Shown here: positions 22,187 to 34,545 of the stretch, in pieces
Layout of the letters: the number at the start of each line of letters is the position of its first letter
How positions within the stretch are numbered: position 1 is the first letter of the stretch
Assembly (NCBI RefSeq): GCF_947179165.1
Contig: NC_077241.1
Location: 31,367,246-31,431,245, forward strand
Origin: Solanum dulcamara
Lineage: Eukaryota > Streptophyta > Magnoliopsida > Solanales > Solanaceae
Length of the DNA stretch: 64,000 bases
Direction of reading: 5' to 3'
The notes under the pieces: model-generated
Database searches by the model: none
What the model saw: only the letters and a program-made list of their open reading frames with translations
Told to the model about the DNA's origin: nothing
Position numbers and translations under genes: made by a program

Positions 22187-25091
22187 TGTAATGACCCTCT
22201 AGGTAATTTTAGAATTTAAGCATTTATTCCCTTTTTAGATCATTTGTGTAGCAACCCCAAGTCATTTATGACTTACTAGCACTGACTTTTCTATCGTCTG
22301 GTCATTTGTTTGTATTTTAGGCCCGTTTCCCCATTTTGAAGCTTTTATAACCTAAAAAGTTGACTTCGGACATAATTTTAGGAGAACGACCTCAAAATTA
22401 AATTCTAATAGTTCCATCACCTCTAGAATAGCCGAATTAGGCTAGTAACATGGTTGGCACGAGTACTAAGACAAACACTATGAGTTTAGGAAAATTTGGT
22501 GTTTTTTCCTTTGAAATTTGGCCTATAGTTAACTTTGATCAACATTCTTAGAAAATGCACTCAGATGAAAAATCAAACAATACGATTAGCTCTAGAATGT
22601 CGAGTTGGTTCTAAAATGGCCTTGTTCTTTTATCAATGCTTCCATTCTAATCTCGAGGCCCATTATGGAAATAGGCTCCAAATGGCACTTAGGTGTGTGA
22701 CCCAATTTTCATTAAAATGTCCTAGTATGAGAATTTCGAATACGCTATTGAGTTTGGAACATTAAATTTGGTGTGGTAGCGTATCTCGTTCGCAAGCAGG
22801 GGTTTTTGAATAAATCCTGAGCACCCCATCGGAGGATTTGGCATGCTAAGATCATGTTTGCACCTGCTGGGTCTAATGTCGTCGCTAAACCAAGCGCTGC
22901 TAAGGCAGCCAGGAGCTTGCTAAAGCGACCAATCCCCTTGGGCAGGTATTATTTTCTGGTCGCTTAAGCAATGCCCGCCTTTGGGTGGATGTTGCTTAAG
23001 CAATCGCCGGGGGGTCACTAAAGCAGTATCTGAGCGCCATTCTTAAGACCCAATTTCCACATTTTTTTTTAAAATTTAAACCTTGTTTTCTAGTTTAATT
23101 CTTGGACAATTTGGGCAATTCAAAAGGCTAAATTATGTAGATTTTCGAGGAAAACCAAGTGGTGTGTTCAGAATCAGTAGTTTACTCTTCCTTTGAGGTA
23201 AAATTTCCTTTTTACCTACATTTCTAAGTTCTTAGGTCTTTATTTAATCATTTATGCATGTTAGGTTTGGGCCTGTTTTGGCTTGTGAAATCTATTCTCT
23301 TGGGGAACATGAGTTGGGGGTAGTAGTTGGAGCCTATTCTCGGAGTGGATCCATGAATTATGGACTGGGTCCCACAATTCCTAATTTTGACTTTAAAATT
23401 TTCCCATCTCCGAATTCTATATATTTAATATCATGATGACTGTATTTACACTGTGATTCTATTGTTGATAGTGTGGAAGCATTCGTAGGTTTCTCGGAAA
23501 TTAAAAGTTTTTATTTCCGCGCCTAGTTGGTATATACATAAGCTACGATATTCCCCTCATGAGACACATCATGTTTAGGCAATTGTATATTAAATTGTAT
23601 AAGTTGGAGGGGTTGGGTTGTCGAACATTCTAAGTTCCTAGAATTCTTGTTTGGGATTCTATTATGGGAAACTATTGGACTATTTAAGCATGACTGCTGT
23701 ATTTGTTGATTATCCGTAGCTTGTGATTATATGTTACAAAAATGTTTGGCCTTAGTCTAGGCTTAGACTTGTGTTGCCTTAGACATGCACGATTTTTGTG
23801 CTGTTGGGCCTTAGAACTTCTCTGACATTATTCCGAATGGTTTGGTCCCTATAGATTGACATAACAGATTTGAGTCTTATAGTCTGAGCTTGAGCTAGGA
23901 AGTAACACAACCTGTAAACTTACTTCTATAATTCTCTATTCTCCGAACATTCCTATATCACTTGGTTATTGATTTTGGTAGTCTCCTCGACAATTTGGGT
24001 TTAATATGGTTTTGGCCAGAGTAATATGTTGATGATACTCCATTTGGGGGTACTCCCTATGATGCTCAGTTGGCCGCTGATTCTAATCTAGTTTGATTCC
24101 TTAGCTGTAGATACCCAGTTAAAGTTCTTGGTCTAGCTTACTTGTGTTCAGGCTCCTTATCTATAGTAAGCCAATTGAAGGTCATGGTTTATCTTACCCA
24201 TTAGCTACATTTTTACTGTTGAGGTCCGTGGACAATCTTACATGTGTTTCAATTCTTTATTATTAAATAAATCCTCTGTTCAACTCTTTATCTACTCTTA
24301 GATTTGGGTTGAGGTATTAGAGTTTCGGAATGGTTCGGTTGAAGTGCAAGAAATAGTGTTATTATTGGAATATTTTTGGCTTAGTTCATTTTACTTTAGC
24401 TATTCTTGCACCTTTTGGTCTAATGAGAGTCTGTACAGGTGGTTACCTTATACTTGTACCCATCGAGTTTATGGGAGACCAACAAATTTAGTTGATTCCT
24501 TCTTTTTGATTGTTAAGATCATGTACATAGCTACATTTACTTCTTTCCCTATATTTGATTGTGATCATTTAGTCACACTTCAATTTACTTTTGCTTATCT
24601 TGCTCAGTCAACCTACAATGCCTATTGGATACCTATTATTTTTGTACTCATACTACACTCTGCATTTATTTTTGTGATAGAGATCCGAGTAGTAGCTATC
24701 GATGTTGAATTGAGCAAGTTGCGGTTGTGATCAGAGGCAAGGGTGAGCATATTGTGTTTTGGATTTACCTGTCTCCCTCTGTACATATATTTTGCTTGTC
24801 TTTTGCTTTTTCATACAACTACATTTCTGTGATCCACTTTTTGGACTTGTACTCTTTTTACAAGTAGCTCTGTACATGTGAGTTTCAGGTTTTGGGAGGG
24901 AACTTTTGTTTGTATATATTTAGTTGCCTCAGTGCATTCATGTATGCTCCATTATTTCTTTACAGTTTTAGATTGAATTGCTGGTCTTCTAACCTGACAT
25001 ACCATTACTCACAGTTCAGGGATAGGGGTTGGCTTGCCTATTGGTGGGTCATAGTAGGAGCCATCATAACCTGAGGAATTAGGTCGTGGCA
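22187..25091 (+). mobile_element. D element, 3' LTR, complete (2905 bp)
   Basis: It starts TGTAATGACCCTCTAGG and ends GGAATTAGGTCGTGGCA, followed by the AACAC target duplication. Its first 1.9 kb pairs with the 5' copy at 20031. CGCTAAAGCGA-type words are at 22880-23035. The 3' kilobase (24100-25091) is AT-rich and contains an open frame of 128 residues (24344-24730) rich in hydrophobic residues; I judge it a chance frame in LTR sequence. Confidence 0.88.
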
Positions 25092-25096
25092 AACAC
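25092..25096. repeat. Target-site duplication of D element, right (AACAC)
   Basis: It pairs with GACAC at 20026-20030. Confidence 0.85.
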
Positions 25097-26600
25097 CATA
25101 CAAATAGTGTCTCCATCACTTTAAAGCAAATACCGCAGTGGCTAACTCTAAGTCATAGGTAGGGTAATTATTTTTGTGAACATTGAGTTGCCTAGAAGAA
25201 TAAGCTATCACTTTACCATTCTACATTAACACATAATGAATACCAACTCGTGAAGCATTACAATAGACAACAAATCCATCAGAACCTTCTCGCAAAGTGA
25301 ACACAGGAGCAGAGGTAAGCCATCCCTTAATCTCTTGAAAATTTTTCTTGCATGCCTCAAACCATTTGAATTTCACCTTCAGTTGAGTCAAAGTAGTCAA
25401 GGCTGATGCAATGGAACATAAACCTTCCACAAACCGTCTATAATAACTGGCTAAGCCAAAACAACTCTTAATATTTGAAGGAGAAAATGGTCTAGGTAAT
25501 TTCTTAACCCCCTAGGTCTTCTTGGGATCAATAATAATTCCTTCACTGGAGATGATGTGGATAAGGAAAGCAACTGACCTTAACCAAAATTCATAATTAC
25601 TGAATTTTGCAAATAACTTACAGCCCTTGATAATTTACAATAGAATACTCAAATGACATGCATGCTCTTCCTCACTCTAAGAATAGATCAAAATATCATT
25701 AATGAACGCAATTACAAATATATCCAAATATTGCTTGAACACCCTATTTATCAAATACATAAAAGCTTCAGGACCATTCGTTAGTCCAAAAGACATAACA
25801 AAGAATTCAAAGTGATCATACCTAGTTCTAAAAGAGATCATTGGAATGTAACTTTTCTTTTCTCGGAGTTGATGATAACCCAATCAAAGATTAATTTTGG
25901 AAAAGTATCTTGCTCATTGAAGTTGATCGAACTTGTCATCAAACCTTATGAAGGAATACTTATTATTAATTGTGACCTTGTTCAATTATCAATAATCAAT
26001 ACACATTCAAATAGGACCATCCTTCTTCCTGACAAAGAGAACCGGAGCACTCCATGGAGATACTCGGGCAAATGAAATCCTTATCCAACAAATCCTTTAA
26101 ATAATCCTTTAACTCTTTCAATTTTGTCAAAGCCATAAAATAAGGAGGAATAGAGATAGGCTAAGTATCGAGGAGAAGATTGATTGCAAAGTCTATTTCT
26201 CTTTCGAGAGGAAATCCTGGTAGGTCATCAGGGAAAACTTTTGAAAACTCATTAACGACTAAAAATGACTCAAGACTAGGAGTTTCATAATTAGTATCTC
26301 TAACCCAAACTAAAATGATAAATGCAACCTTTGAATATCATTTTCTAAGCTTTAAGGCATGAGATAAATTTATCCTTAAACACCTAATTACTTCTTTTCC
26401 ATTCTACGACTTTCTCATTTGGAAGCTGAAACTTGACCACACAGGTCCCATAAAATATAGAAGCATAACATGCATAAAGATGATCCACACCAACAATAAT
26501 ATAAAAATTGGTCATATCAAGTTCTACAAGACCGACTGAGGTGATTTTATAAAATATTGAAACTAGCCAATTTACATAGAGTCTTTTAGTCACAACTTAA
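25097..26600 (-). pseudogene. pol: Reverse pol: protease region, RT, RNase H start
   Basis: Reading leftward from 26593, the frame E-L-D-M-T-N-F-Y-I-I-V-G-V-D ... C-V-V-K-F-Q-L-P-N-E is the protease/RT linker region. RT follows, with 25677-25883 holding the palm: [11 protein letters not shown] and [13 protein letters not shown], where the first Asp of the catalytic Y/F-x-D-D box is Asn. 25221-25430 holds the end of RT and the start of RNase H, whose first catalytic Asp is also Asn (V-V-Y-C-N-A-S). Frames are broken between these blocks. The gene resumes left of the D insertion at 20025. Confidence 0.88.
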
Positions 26601-27714
26601 TCACCAACAGGACTATAGACCAAAAAAGGCTTTAGCAAGACCTCAATACTAACAACGAACTTCATATCAAGATACTGAGTAATAAATTATAGGTTATCAC
26701 TCAGATCCAATAATGTAAAAACATCAAGGTTAAAGACTTTCAACATACCAATCATAACATCGAGGAATCCTCTAACTCTTGATGAGTTTGAAGGGCATAA
26801 AATCTTTTTTGGCACTGACCGCCATCTGTAGTAGCACACTAGCCCAGAGGACTGATATTCAGAGTCAGAGTCTGGGGTCTACCATGATCCCTACACTCGC
26901 CTCTAGTGATGACCTAGTTTTTCACAACTATCACACACATCTAATCCTTCTAGACATTATCCATTATGATTTCTCCCACAATTCTTGCATGGAGGGATGA
27001 CTTGACCCCTCGGAGCTACTCTTTGTCCCTTAGGATTAGGTACCTTATCCTTATAAAATTTTTAAGCCAGAGTGTTAAATAATGTTTTGCTAGAATACCC
27101 TTGTTGCAAATTTATGAACTCTTACTCCTTAGCCTAACTTAGCTCCAATGGAAACAATCAGTCAAGAAAAGCATCTTTGAACTTCTCCAATTCAACGAGA
27201 CCATCACCTGCACCTCTTTCACCTATCCATTGTTCATACCAAATATGAGGACCCTCTTTAAGTTGATACACTACTAAGTCAGCTTTTTTAACTGGTCAAA
27301 ACCCATGATACCAACAATCTTACCAATACCCTCCATGAACTATTTTGGATCGTCATCTACCTTTGAATCATGATAATAAGGAGGGTTAATATGGGTTAAA
27401 TTACGAACTTAGCAAGCTGTCGTAACCACATTTGGGTTTATGGGAGCTACAACCACACGGTTCACTTAAGCTTCCACGGCTTGAGAAATAACTTGAAACT
27501 GGCTCAGGCATGATTCTATAATTATAAAGAGAATGCATTAGTGGATGAAACTTTAGATTTTAAACTTTATAACATGATGCAATCATGAAAAAAGTATTGT
27601 TTTTTCCTAAGATGCCTCATAGACTCTTATTCATAGATGTGGCATGCTGCACATTGATGAACAAGACTCTACTTTATGAAGCATGTTAGACTCCCTAGGA
27701 CACTTAAACCTTGT
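26601..27714 (-). pseudogene. gag: Reverse gag remnant with zinc knuckle
   Basis: The minus strand of 26941-26997 reads P-P-C-K-N-C-G-R-N-H-N-G-stop-C-L-E-G, a CCHC-type knuckle interrupted by one stop, as in the gag of plant Ty3/gypsy elements. Further right (27150-27400) are fragments of the capsid-like domain, such as F-K-D-A-F-L-D in the frame read leftward through 27170, but they are frame-broken. The beginning of gag must lie between about 27550 and the PBS at 27715. No intact reading frame remains. Confidence 0.65.
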
Positions 27715-27726
27715 GCTCTGATTCAA
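27715..27726 (-). other. Primer-binding site of the reverse element
   Basis: The minus strand reads TTGAATCAGAGC followed by ACAAGGTTTAAG, matching the PBS context at 48651 (tagtatcagagcacaagatttaag). Two bases differ from TGGTATCAGAGC. Confidence 0.7.
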
Positions 27727-27837
27727 TGTTTTCCATGACCAAAGCTAGACCCTATGGAAAACCCCTAAGTTTCAAAGTCGAAGCGAATGAAAATTTTAAG
27801 AAATTTTGACTACCTTAGCGCCTATGAATTGACCTAC
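27727..27837 (-). mobile_element. 5' LTR remnant of the reverse element
   Basis: Right of the PBS the minus-strand LTR end reads GGTCTAGCTTTGGTCATGGAAAACA, ending in CA. Only about 110 bp survive before the A LTR begins at 27838. Confidence 0.6.
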
Positions 27838-29905
27838 TATCACGACTCACCCCATAGGCCGTGACTAGTGCCCGAGTTGGGCACCCATACATAAACTTAG
27901 CCCTACTTAGCATGTTAGCAGAATAAACAAATGTAGAAATCAAAAAGAGGTCGCTAGAGAGAGCATGAGAACATATATAGCACAAGAGGGCCGTTAACGC
28001 CATCACGGAACACAAAGCACAAAACATATATACATAACCCACATCACACATCTACAGACCTCTATAGAATGATAGCCTAGTCATATAATAGGGCAGGGCC
28101 CCATTGTACCCTTAACCAATATGTAAAACTGTATAATTGAAAAGTTAGTACCAAAATAGGGCTCCGGACAAAGGAGCACTGCCAACCAAAAAGGTAGATG
28201 TCCTAAGCGAGCAGATCAGCAAATTGAGAGTCTGTACTTGCAGGCATATAACGCAGCTGCCGAAGAAAGGGGGTCAGTATAGATAATGTACTGAGTATGT
28301 AAAGTATAGACTGTAATAGGTAAAGCCATTACTAGAACAGAAGGTGCAAAAATGAGCAAAGTATCAAGAATATCAGAATTTTTTTCATAACAACAAAAAA
28401 TGTATGGAGAAAAACATATGTCATATCCGGCCTTATTATAGGACTCAGTGAATAAATCATGGTCGCCGCCATATCACTAGCGCCACAGCACATCATAACT
28501 CCAGAGTAGGTAACTTCTCCATAAAAAATCATATCATATCATCTGTGTACATGGCACATCATAACTCCACAAATCAAACCCATGTACAGGGTGTACCTGC
28601 CTCCTAACATTGGGGCACGGCGAACAAAGTAGATAAGTATGCACGATAACAAAACCTAACCCAGGCTCGATGAAGGAAGCATTGAGGCATCCATGAGTGG
28701 AGTAGTAAGAAACTAAATGCACTTTAAATCATGTTTGAGACTTGATGGAGTTAACAAAATGAACTATTATTCAAAAATCAAGACAAGATTCGTATGAAGT
28801 ACCTTTTGAATATCACTATGAGTTATATAAAAATATAAATTTTAGAATCATATACACGTATCTAGGCACGATAAAATATCCTTTGGAAAATCAAGAAGTT
28901 GGCCATCCTAGTGGCTCTATGAATAGGAGCTTCCTTCGAATCATATAAAAGGCATATACTTGTTTCATAAAAACCATACCAAAAAGGAAGATTAGCTTTA
29001 ACTACTTATGTTAAAACATTCCAAGAGAAAGAATAAGCTTTACATATTATGCCAAAGACATGCCAAAATAAGGAACGAATATCTTTACATACCTCTTACG
29101 GATTACTCCTAATACGTTCGCCTCATCGACTCTTGAACCTATTTAAAATAAAAGTAATACTATGGTTAATGACCTTTAACTTTACAATTCCTACTCTACA
29201 ACCAAGTCTCCATGGAGGTCATTTTCTTATCCATTTCCCTCGACTATTTCATTACTAGTTCCTAAGTTGTAGCACCACAACAACAACACACTACTCGACT
29301 TTAATTTACCTACTACGACTTCAATTTAGTTTGTTTCTAATGCCAAGCATCCTTGTACACTTTTTCCACTTCCAGACTCACTGAAGAAATTTAATATAAC
29401 CCATAAAAACATCATAAACTTTAATTTGAAAGGGAAATCCTTACCTCACTCAAAACTCGCCAAACCTCACCTCGGAAGCAGTTCTAGCGCGGCTGAAACT
29501 ACATGGCTGTTTGTTGTCCATTTGGGGATGTTCCAAACCATATATTTATATTACTAAAACCTTCATACCTTCTTGATATACCCAATATAATTAATTCACA
29601 GAGTGGAATCAGAGAACTTACTTTTTTCTCTTCCCAAAACCGTAGCTCTTTCTTCTTCCTAGCTTAAGTTCTCTCTTCTCTTCTTCTTTTTAGAATTTTC
29701 TTTTGATAAAGATGACTTATGAGATAAGTATGGAAATAAAAAGTCATAAACATACATATATAGGCTACTCTAACGGGTGACGCGTGTCAACCCCTAAGTG
29801 GTGACACATGTCAAGCCCTTATTGGGCCAATGCATCATCTTCTCCAATCCGAAGCTACCATGTGGCATGTGGGGCCCACCCCTTGCTCCAGATGCTTCCA
29901 TGTGG
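27838..29905 (-). mobile_element. Family A LTR, reverse, 5'-truncated
   Basis: The left edge TATCACGACTCACCCCATAGGCCGTGACTAGTGCCCG is a decayed reversed A LTR end. Going right it has the hairpin region (28255-28285), splice-like sites in reverse (29091, 29438) and G-box remnants GTGACGCGTGTC and GTGACACATGTC (29775-29812), in which CpG sites have partly become TpG/CpA. It stops near 29905 without the LTR start GGGGTGTAACA, where integrase coding sequence begins. The right limit is approximate. Confidence 0.75.
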
Positions 29906-31199
29906 TCTTTATCAAGGGGTTGCTTCTGTGTGCAAAACGTAGATGTTCTAAGAGAGTTTTTATAGGATGAGGCCCCTAGTCCTCAATATTTGATTCATCC
30001 CAAATCCACCAAGATGTATCGTGACATGAGAGAAGTATATTGGTCAGAATGGAAAGAAACAAATTGCGAAATATGTGGCAAGGTGTCCTAATTGTTAAAA
30101 AGTGAAGGTTGAGCATCAAAAATTGGGAGGTTATTCTCAAGACATTGAAATTCCTACTTGGAAGTGGAAATATGTGAATATGGACTTTGTAACGGATTTG
30201 CCCCTTACTAAGAAACAATATGATTCTATTTGGATTGTTGTAGATTAAATTAAAAAGTCGACTCATTATCTACTGGTTAAGAATTCTTACAGTGCCGAAG
30301 ATGATGATAAGTTGTATGTTCATGAGTTGGTAAGACAACATCGTGTTCCCTTGTCTACTTTATTTGATCGAGGGACTCAATTCACTTTGAATTTTTGGAA
30401 GTCATTTAAAAACGGTCTTTGTATGAAAGTCAAGCTAAGTACTGCTTTTCATCCTCATACCGATGGTCAAGCTAAAAGGACAATTCAAACTTCAAAGGAT
30501 ATGTTGAAAGCATGTATTATTGATATTAAAGGAAGTTGGGATGAATATCTACCATTGATTGAGTTTGCCTACAACATTAGTTATAACTTTAGCATCCAAA
30601 TTATTTAGTTTAAATTATTGTATGGGAGAAGATGTAGGTTCCCAATGGGTTGATTAGAAGTAGGTGAGAGAGCTTTGATTGGACCCGATTTTGTGATAGG
30701 TGCTATAGAAAAATTGAGACTCATAATAGAGAGATTGAAGATGGCTCAAAGTCTCCAAAAGTCCTATTCGGATGTAAGTAAAAGGGAGCTTGAATTTGAT
30801 GTGGAAGATTGGGTTTGTTTGAAAGTTTCACCCATGAAGGGTGTAATACATTTTGGTAAAAAGGGGAAATTGAGTCCCAGGTATGTCAGATCTTATAAGA
30901 TAGTGAGACATATTGATAAAGTGGCATATGAGTTAGATTTTCCATTTGACTTAGATATTGACGATCTAGTGTTTCATGTGTCCATTTTAATGAAGCTTAT
31001 AGGTGACCCAAACTCTATTATGCCATAGGAAGATATGAGTATTCAAGAGAATATGACTTATGAAGCAGTATCGGTAAAAAATCTAGATCAGCAAGTGAAG
31101 AGGCTAAGGAAAAAAGAGGTGGTGTCCATCAAAGTATTGTGGAGAACACAACAAATAAAGAGTGCTACTTGGGAAGCAGAGGCATATATGATGAAATGA
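29906..31199 (+). pseudogene. pol: Ty3/gypsy integrase and chromodomain-like tail, broken
   Basis: It begins inside the zinc-binding region (I-H-P-K-S-T-K-M-Y-R-D-M near 29995) and continues through C-P-N-C (about 30088). In the core the first Asp is present (I-V-V-D-stop, about 30240), the second is present (D-R-G-T-Q-F, about 30369) and the catalytic Glu is Lys (G-Q-A-K-R, about 30470). Open frames 30312-30608 and 30675-31028 carry the core end (E-F-A-Y-N) and the C-terminal domain (S-P-R-Y-V, V-F-H-V-S). The tail (R-L-R-K-K-E-V ... W-E-A-E) stops at 31199. At least five stops interrupt it. It is inactive by both stops and the Glu-to-Lys change. Confidence 0.88.
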
Positions 31200-31478
31200 T
31201 ACCCGTATCATTTCCTTCTACCTAAGAATAAAGTATTATGTTGTTCTTGCTCTAAAAGATTAAACTCCTACGTATTCAGTTTTTCTTATGTCTTTCATAT
31301 GCATGCATGCTCTTGAAGATTGATTTTAAGTCATATTTTACGTTATTTTTTAAAATCTCATGTTCTATGCATTTTTAAGGTGTCCTAATAATCATGTTGG
31401 GTTGTTAGTCCTCTTTCCATGTCCTCTATACACTAGTTGAATCTCATTCGAGGACGAATGTTCCTAATAAGGAGATAT
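31200..31478 (+). other. 3' UTR, stem-loop and PPT of the C element
   Basis: Untranslated sequence similar to 15167-15400 is followed by a perfect CATTCG-AGGA-CGAATG stem-loop (31445-31460) and the purine tract aataaggagatat (31466-31478). Confidence 0.85.
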
Positions 31479-31942
31479 TGTAACACCTCGAAAGTCGAAA
31501 TGTTGGAACAAATGAAAAATCTCCTAAAGTGTCACAGTCCCTAAGTCTACGGCTCCCAATATGACTTGTAGTTACTCATACAATTCGTAGGGATGAGTCG
31601 TAGAGGGAGATCTTGAGCCTTTTCAGGACCATCCTCACCAGAAATCCTATGACTCAACAAGATGAGTTGTAGTCTTGTTGACAAGTTGGGACTATGACCT
31701 GCAAGAATTTTGAAGAATCATAACCACGACTTATAGAGATGAATCAGAGATCCAAATCTTAGTGTCTTCTCATACCTGCAAGAAACTTAGATTGATGAGT
31801 CGTAAAGGTTTCTATGACTCATAAGAGTCAACTCATTGGACAAAATCTTAGTTTAATGAAGGGAAATATTATCTTTTCCCCAAGTTCAATTCAATGAATC
31901 TAGAAACTTTTATGGCTAATTTCAAAGCCCATAAACATCCAA
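31479..31942 (+). mobile_element. C-family LTR (3' LTR), first part
   Basis: TGTAACACCTCGAAAGTCG starts right after the PPT. 31545-31860 carries C-type palindrome words (acaattcgtagggatgagtcgtagag, gactcaacaagatgagttgtag). The sequence is interrupted at 31943 by the E LTR start TGATACAATCC and appears to resume at 46460, as judged from the leader-like 'ctctaagagaaggctaagaaattctctc ... ctaggatttcaag' that corresponds to 9330-9440. Confidence 0.7.
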
Positions 31943-32438
31943 TGATACAATCCATATTGCCTCAAGATCTTTCACTTAAAGCTATAGTAGGGATCTTCAA
32001 TGGTTGCAAGGATTGATCATGAAACTAGAGATCGTTGAACTAGTTTTACTAGTAAAGAAGAGATTTTATGCTTTGAAGATCACTTGGATGGACCCTATTG
32101 AGCACCAAATGAAGGGCTTCCACATATGGATGTTAGCTTGAGGGGATGAAAGAAGGCTAATGGAAGAAGCTATTAAGTTGGCGAGCATGAACCATTTGGC
32201 GGCATGCAGAATAGTTTCGGAGAGGGCCTCTAAGCTCGCCAAAGGGTCAGAGATTTAGGACTACAAATGTCAGGTTCACTTAGCGAGTAAGGGGGAGAAT
32301 CGGTGACCAAGCGAATTGACTCAGTGAGGAAAATTCAGCTCACCGAAAGAACTAGAGAATCTGACCCTATGTTTTTAGGATCGATTAGCAGTGAGAGGAA
32401 GAATAGGCGACCTTCCAAATTGACTTGGCGAGGACGAC
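31943..32438 (+). mobile_element. E-family LTR (5' copy), truncated
   Basis: TGATACAATCCATATTGCCTCAAGATC is matched by the 3' copy at 35738 (TGATTGAATCCATATTACCTCAAGGTC) for about 110 bases, until that copy is cut by the F element. 32180-32438 contains words such as agctcgccaaagg, cttagcgag and cttggcgag, the E version of the short palindromes. It ends at the B LTR start. Confidence 0.7.
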
Positions 32439-34545
32439 TGTAACACTTTCTAAAAATGTTGTATATTGTGTTCCAATTCTAAATGAAAAATAATATTGCT
32501 TATGTATTTTGGGCATAACTCTTCATAGGATGGTGTAAATTCGGTGATTCAAATAGTTAAATATTTCCAACATCATTACCTACAACTTTTGTGACCATAG
32601 CTTAAGATTCAGAGGCTAAGTAGATTAAATAAATTAATTTATGCAAGACCTAGTGCCATGACGAAATAAAGTATTTGTAGGAGAAAAATCATATCTCACT
32701 GTAGGCTGAACCCATTCAATTGATTTTTAAATGACATGAAAGAAGACTTCTGGAGCTACAATTCATATAAAGACATCAAACCCTAATTAGGAACTTATCT
32801 TATTCAAATATATCTCCAAAAGAAGAATATTATGTAAAATAAAGATTTATATCACCAACCATGGAAGATCTAGATCCATTTGACAGCACTAATGATATCA
32901 ATAGTCCTCCATTTGACATCATCAATTACATCGCAATCCTCCATTAAATTTTCAAGATCACTCTTTGTAATTATCTTATTTATTGTTAGATCTCTCCTTC
33001 ACACCTATAAATACCCACCTTATTTCATCATTTTGTTCACCAAGCTTTGTCAAGCAACTCTTCTCTCTATACACTTCTTTACTCATTCTCAAAATATAGT
33101 TTTAGTTTTTAGTAGTGTAAAAATTCTATTTTGGTGATTCAAATACTCCGGGTAATACATAAAATGCTCCGGCGAGAAGAAAAGGCTAGGGATTCAAGAG
33201 TATTCATTGACATTTTAGATTCTGAGTAAAGCTTCAGATTCCAGGCATGTAAGGCTTCAGTGAGAGTATGCCTTCCACTCTCATTCCTAAAGTATTTTGA
33301 TTATATGATAAATTATGTTTATTTACCCAATTCTCTTTAAGCTTTACTCCAAGGTATGTGATTGTTTATCGATATGTTCTTCCACCAATGGAGTCCAAAA
33401 CTTTTTCAACTAAATCTTTTGAATTTAAGTAAGATTTTTTATGGGCAATTCTTATTTCTATTTAATAGCATAATTCATGGATAAACTAAAAATTATTGGT
33501 CTATTTTGACGCAAAATATTTTTTTATGTATGGATTGATAGTATACAAGTATTTTCTCTACTTAGCTCTTTAAAGGTTCTTGAAATTCATGTTGTGTTAT
33601 TTAACACATGATTTTTAATTGATGAATTTCAATGTATTTATGCATAATTTCATTTACATATATGTTTGAAAGTTGAAGTGATTTGAACCACCTAATTTCT
33701 AGATTTTTAATAAGTCTGACCTGAAAGCTTTGACTCCAAATAAATATTTATGAAAGCAATGTTTATGATAAAAAGGGAGTCTTATGAAATAAAACAATGG
33801 TGAAATTCTATGAATGATGGATTCTTTATGCAATAAGGACAATTCTTGCATATTTGAATCACCAAAGGTTTTAATGAGCTATTCCACCAAATATGATGTT
33901 TTGATTTATCAAGCTATATGCTGTAGAGGTGAGATTCGGTAAGGGAATCTTAGTAGCAACCCCTTGTCTCATTAAATTAGTGCCAACATAGGAGCCCTTG
34001 TAGGCTTTTTAGGCTAATGGAACTATGAAAGCCCTTAAAGTTAAAGAGAAAGAATAAGTGTAAAGTTGACAGAGTTCTATCCTAGGGAAGTAGACCCCCC
34101 AGCCAACATAGGGCTTATGTTAGATTCCATTTAATAGTTCATATGGTTTTAATGTCGGTTATAGTTATCTTTCCATATATGTAAGATTTTAAATCACATC
34201 AATTTAATTATTATACATGGACTCATTTATATACTTTACCTTATAAATGTTCTAAATGTTTTATATTGTATTGCATGCCTACATACTTAGTATATTCAAA
34301 GTAATAACGCATACTATTTAGCCTATATGATATCACCATGTATGGACCGACGCTCCTCCTCGTTCTCCTCTACATGGCTAGTTGAGATTTTGTTTGAAGG
34401 ATACTTCTGGTGAGTTTCCATGTTCCAGGAACAATACTCCTTTATCTTTCTATTGTATGATATGTTAGAACATTTAGACATTTACAATGGCATTTCATTC
34501 TATTTTTATTGAGTGTGAGCTAGGGACTAGTCTTTGCCCCATTTC
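32439..34545 (+). mobile_element. B-family LTR, 3'-truncated
   Basis: It begins TGTAACACTTTCTAAAAATGTTG and follows the B LTR 15401-17708 throughout, with the TATA box at 33006-33013, 'tgatgatcttcaaa' style leader, and 'cacatgatatcaccatgtatggacc' near 34320 against 17310. It lacks the LTR end, fading near 34545. It probably inserted into the E LTR. Confidence 0.8.
33006..33013 (+). promoter_or_regulatory. TATA box of truncated B LTR
   Basis: TATAAATA occurs in the same context as at 15969. Confidence 0.6.

Noticed and set aside
24344..24730. 128-residue hydrophobic frame
   Set aside because: It lies within the 3' part of the D LTR; there is no second copy of that part in the window to test, and AT-rich LTR sequence easily gives such frames.
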